The notes under the pieces are model-generated. The model searched no databases and was not told the origin of the DNA. It saw nothing but the letters and a program-made list of their open reading frames with translations. Positions 25,379-30,479 of a stretch of DNA of 30,479 nt are shown here, in pieces. Every line of letters begins with the position of its first letter. The stretch's first letter is position 1. The translations under genes were made by a program, and so were the position numbers. The DNA comes from JBJHCA01 sp050485785 (lineage in GTDB: Bacteria > Bacteroidota > Bacteroidia > Chitinophagales > Saprospiraceae): assembly GCA_050485785.1 (NCBI GenBank), contig JBJHCA010000035.1, forward strand, positions 1 through 30,479, given 5' to 3'.

Positions 25379-27007
25379 ATGAGAAGGAATATTACAGTTC
25401 TGCTTTTTTTGATTGCATGTGCCGGAATCAAGGCTCAATCACCCTACGAACATTACCATCAGGCTCTGGTGTATGAGTACAATGAGCAACCTGATAAAGC
25501 CATTGAAGCATACACAGCTGCCATAGCCCTTAAAAGCGACTTTACCGAAGCATACTTTAACCGGGGCAACCTTTATTTTGCTAAGGAAGCATGGAATGAA
25601 GCAGCTGATGATTATACCCATGCCTTAAAGCATAACCCTGAACTTTTTGAAGCGGTCAATAACAGGGCACAGGCCTATATTGAGCTGGGAAGGCTTGATG
25701 ATGCTTACCCTGATCTCAAAACCATTATTGAACACATGCCGGACAATCACGAGGCATTACTCCAGATTGGCATTATTGAGCATCGGCGTAGAAACAATGC
25801 CCTTGCTCTTGAATATTACAACCGCACCCTGATGCATAATCCCGATGCAGCCATGGCTTACCTTGGCCGGGCTCAACTGCTGATTGATGTCAATAATTAC
25901 GAGCAGGCTTACCTTGACCTCGAGCGGGCAATAGGTTTGAATGTACAATCCTCACTGGCTTATTTCTTGCGGGGTGAATACCACCTTGACCAGGGTAATT
26001 ACACTGAAGCCGTTAACGATTTTTCAACAGCCGTTAAGTTTAACCCTGAGCTACATGAGGCCTACAACAACCGGGCTGTGGCTTATGAGAACATGGACGC
26101 TTATCGCGAAGCCCTGAAGGATTTTAGGCAGGCTCATATACTTGCACCGGGTAATGTCCGGTATTTGATCAACCTGGCCAATATCCATGAGAATCTTGGC
26201 AATGAAGAGGAAGCGTTGCGGTATTTCACCATGGCACAACAAATCACTCCCAATGATCACCGGCTCAGACTGCGCATTGCCAAAGCATTGCTGGCCACCG
26301 GTTCTGCAGATAAGGCACTGACCAATTTTGAACAATTAAAGAACATACCGGCATTTCGCGAGGAAGCCTTGGCGGGCATTGCTGATGTTTATATGGAACA
26401 GGGCAGATATGAGCAGTGTCTGGATTTGCTGAATGCAAGTGTCGCTGAAAGCAGGAAGAGCGTGCCGTTGTTACACCGACGAGGATTGCTCAGGTTCACG
26501 ATGTATCATTTTGACCATGCCTTGAATGACTTGAATGCCGCAATAGACTTGTCTGATGAAAGTCCGGCAAAGCTGTATTACGACCGCGGCAGAGTTTACC
26601 GGGCACAAGGTGATAATGTCAATGCCATGCGTGACTTCAATCGCGCAATTTTGATCAACAGGGCACTGAGACCGGCTTATGAAGAGCGCGGTGCACTACG
26701 CCAGGAACTCAGCGATTATGGTGGTGCGGCGGAAGATTTTTCAAGGGCCATCCAACTTAACGAAACAGATGCAGACCTTTATTTCCGAAGGGGGCTGGCC
26801 ATGTTCATGAATGAAGACTACAGCGCTGCTGTACTCGATTTTGACAAGGCACTTCAGTTCAATCAAAATCTTTGGCTTGCTTTAGGCTACAGAGGTATGT
26901 CACACTTGAAGTCAGGCAACTCCACCAAAGGCTGTGATGACCTGAACAAGGCAACAGCAATGGGGATCAGGGATTTTGAACTGGTGATTGCGGAGCATTG
27001 CCGCTAA
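25379..27007 (+). CDS. Secreted tetratricopeptide-repeat protein
   Basis: A 542-residue protein with a Sec signal (MRRNITVLLFLIACAGIKA) followed by a nearly continuous array of about fourteen to fifteen 34-residue TPR units, from about residue 24 to the C-terminus. Repeats carry the usual small-residue and aromatic positions, for example AYFNRGNLYFAKEAWNEAAD, AYNNRAVAYENMDAYREALK and LYFRRGLAMFMNEDYSAAV. No lipobox, T9SS tail or catalytic domain is visible, so it is probably a periplasmic protein-protein scaffold. Its partner is unknown. It has its own -7 box and starts 139 bases after the ElaA-type gene. Confidence 0.92.
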   Translation: MRRNITVLLFLIACAGIKAQSPYEHYHQALVYEYNEQPDKAIEAYTAAIALKSDFTEAYFNRGNLYFAKEAWNEAADDYTHALKHNPELFEAVNNRAQAYIELGRLDDAYPDLKTIIEHMPDNHEALLQIGIIEHRRRNNALALEYYNRTLMHNPDAAMAYLGRAQLLIDVNNYEQAYLDLERAIGLNVQSSLAYFLRGEYHLDQGNYTEAVNDFSTAVKFNPELHEAYNNRAVAYENMDAYREALKDFRQAHILAPGNVRYLINLANIHENLGNEEEALRYFTMAQQITPNDHRLRLRIAKALLATGSADKALTNFEQLKNIPAFREEALAGIADVYMEQGRYEQCLDLLNASVAESRKSVPLLHRRGLLRFTMYHFDHALNDLNAAIDLSDESPAKLYYDRGRVYRAQGDNVNAMRDFNRAILINRALRPAYEERGALRQELSDYGGAAEDFSRAIQLNETDADLYFRRGLAMFMNEDYSAAVLDFDKALQFNQNLWLALGYRGMSHLKSGNSTKGCDDLNKATAMGIRDFELVIAEHCR

Positions 27008-27027
27008 ACCGCTGTTTAACCCTTTAG

Positions 27028-27054
27028 TCGGTATTTTTACCGGTAAAACACCGA
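27028..27054. repeat. Nested inverted repeat downstream of the TPR gene
   Basis: A 14-base perfect palindrome TTTTACCGGTAAAA (27035-27048) lies inside an outer inverted repeat TCGGT (27028-27032) and ACCGA (27050-27054). It starts 20 bases after the TPR stop. It may form a transcript-end hairpin, although no T-tract follows, or serve as a protein-binding site upstream of the queD promoter. Confidence 0.45.
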
Positions 27055-27093
27055 AATACAGTACAAGCCGGGTGCAAAATCATGATAGTCCGG

Positions 27094-27102
27094 TATCTTT
27101 GC
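27094..27102 (+). promoter_or_regulatory. TAnnTTTG -7 box for queD
   Basis: TATCTTTGC at 27094-27102 is a perfect -7 box, giving a leader of about 45 bases to the ATG at 27156. No TTTG lies at the -33 position. Confidence 0.6.
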
Positions 27103-27123
27103 GCATTAAAACAAACTCTGTAA

Positions 27124-27142
27124 CCCGGCGTTGTTAGCCGGG
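27124..27142 (+). promoter_or_regulatory. GC-rich leader hairpin upstream of queD
   Basis: CCCGGC (27124-27129) and GCCGGG (27137-27142) form a 6-bp GC stem around a 7-base loop, ending 13 bases before the queD ATG and inside the predicted leader. It could affect ribosome access. I looked for a preQ1 riboswitch here and do not see the A-rich pseudoknot tail. Confidence 0.45.
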
Positions 27143-27155
27143 AATCTGTTGACTT

Positions 27156-27506
27156 ATGGAAATTTTCAAATCATTTACTTTCGATTCGGCGCATTTTTTG
27201 CCTAAAGTACCCGAACACCACCCCTGCAAAAACATGCATGGCCATACTTACAAGGCCATCCTGTATTTTAAAGGGCAGCCGGATCCGGAACTGGGCTGGA
27301 TCATCGACTTCGGGGATATTAAGCAGGTGGTTAAACCCCTGATTGACAAGCTGGATCATCAAGTGCTCAATGACGTGGAAGGCCTTGAAAATCCAACATG
27401 CGAAAACATCACTATCTGGATTTACAACAGGGTTAAGGCGGCTGTGCCTTCACTCAGCAGGGTAGTGCTTCATGAAACACCGACTTCCGGAGCAGAATAT
27501 CCCTAG
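27156..27506 (+). CDS. queD: 6-carboxy-5,6,7,8-tetrahydropterin synthase QueD
   Basis: A 116-residue QueD, converting dihydroneopterin triphosphate to 6-carboxytetrahydropterin, the first committed step to preQ0 and queuosine. The zinc ligands are His13 (FDSAHFL), His28 and His30 in CKNMHGHTY. Catalytic Cys24 lies four residues before the first His of HGH, the QueD spacing. Asp67-His68 (LDHQVLND) and Glu107 (HETPTSG) complete the active site. The GLENPTCENI segment matches the QueD-type loop. It differs from the PTPS-like paralogue at 15496-15933 in the Cys-to-HGH spacing and in length. The ATG is preceded by a leader hairpin. Confidence 0.93.
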   Translation: MEIFKSFTFDSAHFLPKVPEHHPCKNMHGHTYKAILYFKGQPDPELGWIIDFGDIKQVVKPLIDKLDHQVLNDVEGLENPTCENITIWIYNRVKAAVPSLSRVVLHETPTSGAEYP

Positions 27507-27566
27507 GTGAGTTTCGGCTTTGGTTAGCTTCAATGAGTTTGTCAGGCGGGACAGGGGATTGTTTGT

Positions 27567-27597
27567 ATGATGGATATCTTTTTGTGGGTGCTTTTCC
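27567..27597 (+). repeat. 31-base imperfect repeat, copy 2
   Basis: This stretch matches 16991-17021 at 26 of 31 positions without gaps. It begins a 56-residue frame (MMDIFLWVLF..., ending at 27737). Five mismatches spread over all codon positions give no clear coding signature. Confidence 0.35.
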
Positions 27598-27803
27598 AAA
27601 GCACTGTGGCCATAGGGAGGAAGGTCCAAATCAGGACATTGTGGAACACATACACAGGCAGGGAACCTGCCCAACAAAGAGTTATCCCAAAACCCAACAA
27701 TTGTGACCTCATTGATCATTCCGGCCTGATCAAGTGAATATCAACCCAGGGTATAAGAAAGTTCCAACCACATGGTATAATAATGGCTTTCGGCTTGTAT
27801 TAG

Positions 27804-27836
27804 CATGTCTGTAACATTGCCCGGGATACAGATATG
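27804..27836. repeat. 10-bp stem-loop in the queD-27885 intergenic region
   Basis: CATGTCTGTA (27804-27813) pairs with TACAGATATG (27827-27836), with one G-T wobble. The 13-base loop contains the self-complementary CCCGGG, which could support loop-loop dimerisation. No T-tract follows directly. Confidence 0.45.
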
Positions 27837-27884
27837 ATGCTGCAGTGATTTATTGTTATTTTGTGAAGGAATTCAGGGTAGCTG

Positions 27885-28469
27885 ATGCATGATATAGAGC
27901 CTTATTATCACTGGCGCGGCCATTATACATCTGAGGAAGATGAGCGTTCTCCTTTTTTTGGCAGGGAGTACAGTGAATTTATGTTTACCAACAAGGTTTA
28001 TAACTATTTTATACATCCGCAGTGGGATGAATTCGGCTCGCCAACGCTTTACCTCAAGGTGCTGTGGGCTGATTACGAGAACGGATTTGCCATAATTGAG
28101 CTGATTGGAGAATGGAACGACTGCATTCACAACGATATCATGTTTTTAAAGCGGGAAGTGATCGACAGCATGACTTCTGAAGGCATCAGCAAGTTTATAT
28201 TGATTGGTGAAAATGTGCTCAATTTTCATGCTGATGATGACAGCTATTATGAGGAGTGGTATGAAGATGTGTCTGAGGAGGCCGGATGGGTGGTTTGTTT
28301 GAATTTGCTGGAACATGTTATGGATGAATTCAAATCGGCAAAAATTCACCATTATCTTAACTTTGGCGGAGTATTCAACACGATTAACTGGCGTCCGCAG
28401 CGCCCCGATCATCTCTACCGGTATATCGATAAGCTGCTGAGCCATCAAACCAAAAGCCTGAGTTATTAA
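27885..28469 (+). CDS. Unknown acidic protein coupled to era
   Basis: A 194-residue protein, acidic and aromatic-rich, with no signal peptide or transmembrane segment. Segments include YYHWRGHYTSEEDERSPFFG, TLYLKVLWADYENGFAIIEL, KFILIGENVLNFHADDDSYY and GWVVCLNLLEHVMDEF, mixing beta-strands with helices and suggesting a compact alpha/beta cytoplasmic domain. I do not recognise a family. The ATG at 27885 follows a -7-like TATTTTG (27857-27863). The stop (TAA ending at 28469) is one base before the era ATG, so the two are almost certainly co-transcribed and translationally coupled. Whether the protein has any ribosome role is unknown. Confidence 0.85.
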   Translation: MHDIEPYYHWRGHYTSEEDERSPFFGREYSEFMFTNKVYNYFIHPQWDEFGSPTLYLKVLWADYENGFAIIELIGEWNDCIHNDIMFLKREVIDSMTSEGISKFILIGENVLNFHADDDSYYEEWYEDVSEEAGWVVCLNLLEHVMDEFKSAKIHHYLNFGGVFNTINWRPQRPDHLYRYIDKLLSHQTKSLSY

Positions 28470-28470
28470 G

Positions 28471-29403
28471 ATGCATGCAATAGATTATACGGCATTCCCC
28501 CCTGGTCACAAGGCGGGTTTTGTCAATATACTGGGCCGGCCTAACGTTGGCAAGTCGACGCTGATGAATGCCCTGATTGGCGAAAAGCTTTCCATTATAA
28601 CCAACAAGCCCCAGACTACACGGCACAGGATTTTCGGCATTTTAAACACTGAAAACTATCAGTTAGTGTTTTCCGACACTCCGGGGTTTATTCAGGATCC
28701 TTCATATAAAATGCAGGAAGCCCTCAATACTGCCGTACGATCGAGCTATGAGGACGGGGATGTGTATTTGTTTATCGTTGAACCCCGCGACAATCCTGAA
28801 GAGGGCCACCCCTTACTGCAGCACCTGAGCAAGCTGAATGCGCCGGTATTTTTAGTGCTCAACAAAGCTGACATTATTACCCGGGAGCGTGCCGATGAAC
28901 TGATCGGGCAATGGAACGAGTTACATTCCTATCAGCGATCAATGGCCATTTCATCGCTTCATAAATCAGGCCTAGATGAATTGCTCAATGCCATTTTGGA
29001 ATGCATACCCCCAAGTCCGCCATACTTTCCCAAGGATCAGATCAGCGACCGGACGCAAAGGTTTTTCATAGCAGAAATTGTCAGGGAGAAAATACTTGAG
29101 CTGTACCGCCAGGAAATTCCCTACGCCTGTGAAGTTGTGATAGAAGCCTTTAAAGAAGAAGAAACCAAACACGGAGAAGCATTGACGAGGATTTCGGCTA
29201 CAATTTACGTTGAGCGACCCACTCAAAAAAGCATACTGATCGGTAAGGGTGGCGAGGGAATCAAAAAACTGGGTACGCTTTCCCGGAAATCCATGGAAGA
29301 GTTTCTGGAGACCAAAGTTTTTCTGGAGCTGTTTGTCAAGGTTCGCGAAAACTGGCGCAATGATGTGCAATGGCTAAGCCGCTTCGGATACCTGGAAGGG
29401 TAG
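28471..29403 (+). CDS. era: GTPase Era
   Basis: A 310-residue Era GTPase that binds 16S rRNA and assists 30S maturation. G1 GRPNVGKST (residues 22-30), the G2-region QTTRHRI, G3 DTPG (69-72) and G4 NKAD (131-134) are all present. The C-terminal KH domain shows the GKGG loop near residue 257 in ILIGKGGEGIKKLG, and a helix-rich end (LELFVKVRENWRNDVQWL). Length is normal (about 300). The start is ATG 28471, one base after the preceding gene's stop. It converges on the basic repeat gene with an 18-base gap. Confidence 0.97.
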   Translation: MHAIDYTAFPPGHKAGFVNILGRPNVGKSTLMNALIGEKLSIITNKPQTTRHRIFGILNTENYQLVFSDTPGFIQDPSYKMQEALNTAVRSSYEDGDVYLFIVEPRDNPEEGHPLLQHLSKLNAPVFLVLNKADIITRERADELIGQWNELHSYQRSMAISSLHKSGLDELLNAILECIPPSPPYFPKDQISDRTQRFFIAEIVREKILELYRQEIPYACEVVIEAFKEEETKHGEALTRISATIYVERPTQKSILIGKGGEGIKKLGTLSRKSMEEFLETKVFLELFVKVRENWRNDVQWLSRFGYLEG

Positions 29404-29421
29404 TGCAGCCATTGCAAGGTC

Positions 29422-30479
29422 TTATGCCCGTTTTCTTTTTTTCCTTATGCGGTTCAGCACTTTTTTCTTAATGCCTTTTGCCTTAGTTGCACTTTTACCT
29501 GTGATCTTTTTGCTGACTTTGTTTTTGATGTGATTCAAAGCCTTTGCATTCAATTCGGAAAACACAGTCAATAACTCTTTATGTACAACCGGATTATTGT
29601 TGGGGTCTTTAGCGGCCAGTTTATCTATACCTTTTCTTGCTTTCTTGATCAGGTTATTGGAAATACCCGATATCCCGGCTCCATCACCGGTTTTCTCATT
29701 CTTTTCAACACCGGGAGCCAAACCTGCTCTATTCATCATGCTCAGTATGCGGTTGAGTATTGGCTTAACCAGACTTATGGCAGCCCGGGTAATTTCAGCA
29801 ATGGAAAGATTGTCCAGCTCCAGTTTGACCCCTGTTTGGCCGGAAATGTAATCCAGCAGTTTCTCGCGAAGATGCGACAAGATGTTTTTGAGGCTTTTGC
29901 TTCCCTTGCGTAAGGTATTCCTGATTCCGGTGATCATCACTGCGGGAAGCGATTTCAGATTTCCAATAGCGGATACAACCCGATCTTTCACAGCACTGAC
30001 AATGGATTTTCCTTTGGTAAATCCTTTTTTGAGTGCCTTCCCAATTCTGCCTGCACCACGGGAGACTGCTTTACCCAATTTTGAGTTTTTAATCTTACTG
30101 CCCAGTTTTTTGACTTTACTCAGTGCTTTTTGACCCAGCTTATTCAGGGGAGTATTCAAGATAGATTTGCCGGCTTTAATGGCACCGCCAATGAATTTGG
30201 AAACGCCGCCCACTGCTTTACCGGCCATGCTTTTCGCTTTTCCAACTAACCCGCCAACGATATCACCCAGGGATTTCTTACCCAGGTTTTTAAAGGCCTT
30301 CTTGCCTTTACCAACAATTGATTTTACGGCCCCCAATCCTTTACCGAACAACTTTTTGGCTTTGCCGGCCACATTTTTGCCCCAGCCGATGACTTTTTTG
30401 CCGGCTTTGGTATTGGCCAGTTTTTTAACGCCGCCAACAATCTTCTTCACGATGGGATTGCTGCCCACTTTCTTCAGGG
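29422..30479 (-). CDS. Highly basic Lys/Gly/Ala repeat protein, C-terminal part
   Basis: The frame ends at TAA 29424-29422 and is still open at the window edge. GTG 30468-30466 is available, but upstream codons (L, K, K) continue the same composition, so I treat it as 5'-truncated. Residues 1 to about 200 of the visible part are amphipathic repeats of the type GKxVxGxxKKxxGKA, very rich in Lys, Gly, Ala and Val. A more ordinary helical region follows (HLREKLLDYISGQTGVKLEL, SLVKPILNRILSMMNRAG, VVHKELLTVFSELNAKAL), then a Lys/Arg tail ending RKKRKRA. No signal or T9SS tail is visible. Such Gly/Lys-rich amphipathic stretches occur in long proteins linked to contractile injection systems and polymorphic toxins, and could also be nucleic-acid or membrane binding. 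This is a resemblance only; the defining domain would be outside the window. Confidence 0.7.
   Translation of the reverse strand, partial: LKKVGSNPIVKKIVGGVKKLANTKAGKKVIGWGKNVAGKAKKLFGKGLGAVKSIVGKGKKAFKNLGKKSLGDIVGGLVGKAKSMAGKAVGGVSKFIGGAIKAGKSILNTPLNKLGQKALSKVKKLGSKIKNSKLGKAVSRGAGRIGKALKKGFTKGKSIVSAVKDRVVSAIGNLKSLPAVMITGIRNTLRKGSKSLKNILSHLREKLLDYISGQTGVKLELDNLSIAEITRAAISLVKPILNRILSMMNRAGLAPGVEKNEKTGDGAGISGISNNLIKKARKGIDKLAAKDPNNNPVVHKELLTVFSELNAKALNHIKNKVSKKITGKSATKAKGIKKKVLNRIRKKRKRA

Larger units (their letters stand above)
27507..27884 (+). other. 378-base intergenic stretch with several hairpins
   Basis: No convincing gene. A 56-residue frame from ATG 27567 to 27737 starts at the second copy of the 31-base repeat and is low-confidence. 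Stems seen: 27657-27671 (6 bp, GAA loop), 27712-27733 (7 bp, 8-base loop) and 27804-27836 (10 bp with one wobble, 13-base loop containing CCCGGG). A -7-like TATCTTTTTG lies at 27574-27583 and a TATTTTG at 27857-27863 near the next gene. It may hold a small RNA or a structured 5' leader. Confidence 0.45.

Noticed and set aside
27108..27155. preQ1 riboswitch in the queD leader
   Set aside because: A hairpin is present, but the A-rich tail that forms the aptamer pseudoknot is not visible.
27612..27690. Resemblance to RNase P RNA (GGGAGGAAGGTCC followed by CAACAAAGAG)
   Set aside because: Only two short blocks resemble conserved regions CR-I and CR-II/III. The CR-IV and CR-V elements and the P4 pairing are missing, so it is not supported as rnpB.
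27450..27719. 89-codon minus-strand frame across the end of queD
   Set aside because: It overlaps queD antisense, has no family features and no upstream -7 box.
1..30479. tRNA, rRNA, CRISPR arrays, transposases or phage genes
   Set aside because: I looked on both strands and saw no cloverleaf-like, repeat-spacer or transposase sequence.

Overview
The window looks like a chromosomal segment of a Bacteroidota bacterium, probably a Flavobacteriia- or Cryomorphaceae-like lineage. Three secreted proteins end in type IX secretion (T9SS) C-terminal sorting domains. Many genes are preceded by the phylum's TAnnTTTG -7 box, and Shine-Dalgarno sequences are weak. A very large TamB is coupled to a TamL lipoprotein, and there are DUF3127 and Bacteroidota-style RecQ proteins. 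There is no rRNA, tRNA, CRISPR array, transposase or phage gene. Most of the segment is core or lineage-core.

Layout. 1-5.6 kb (minus): start of a TamL-type lipoprotein and the full tamB, an outer-membrane biogenesis pair. 5.6-6.0 kb: non-coding, promoter-bearing. 6.0-8.0 kb (plus): guanine deaminase-like enzyme and dihydrolipoyl dehydrogenase. 8.0-9.5 kb (minus): helical protein of unknown function with a non-ATG start. 9.6-15.5 kb (plus): two multidomain T9SS cargo proteins separated by radC, then a small third T9SS cargo protein. 15.5-17.0 kb: a PTPS enzyme divergent from a secreted unknown protein. 17.1-19.5 kb (plus): purS-rsmI, a cysteine-less ArsC-like protein, a DUF3127 protein with an SSB-like acidic tip, and a secreted Trp-repeat protein. 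19.5-22.4 kb (minus): sugar-phosphate isomerase (kdsD type), MscS channel and MBL-fold hydrolase. 22.6-27.0 kb (plus): recQ with an ElaA-type acetyltransferase, then a secreted TPR protein. 27.1-29.4 kb (plus): queD, a 378-bp hairpin-bearing intergenic stretch, an unknown protein coupled to era, and era. 29.4 kb to the end (minus): the C-terminal part of a very basic Lys/Gly/Ala repeat protein that runs off the window.

Functional themes are envelope biogenesis (TamB/TamL, KdsD, MscS), T9SS-exported surface proteins, pterin/queuosine chemistry (two distinct PTPS-fold enzymes), purine metabolism (GuaD, PurS), ribosome maturation (RsmI, Era) and DNA maintenance (RecQ, RadC, possibly the DUF3127 protein). 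I see no classical defence or mobile island. The least explained items are the terminal basic repeat protein, the Trp-repeat secreted protein, the DUF3127/SSB-tail protein, the Cys-less ArsC-like protein and the era-linked unknown. All identifications come from reading the sequence; no database search was run.
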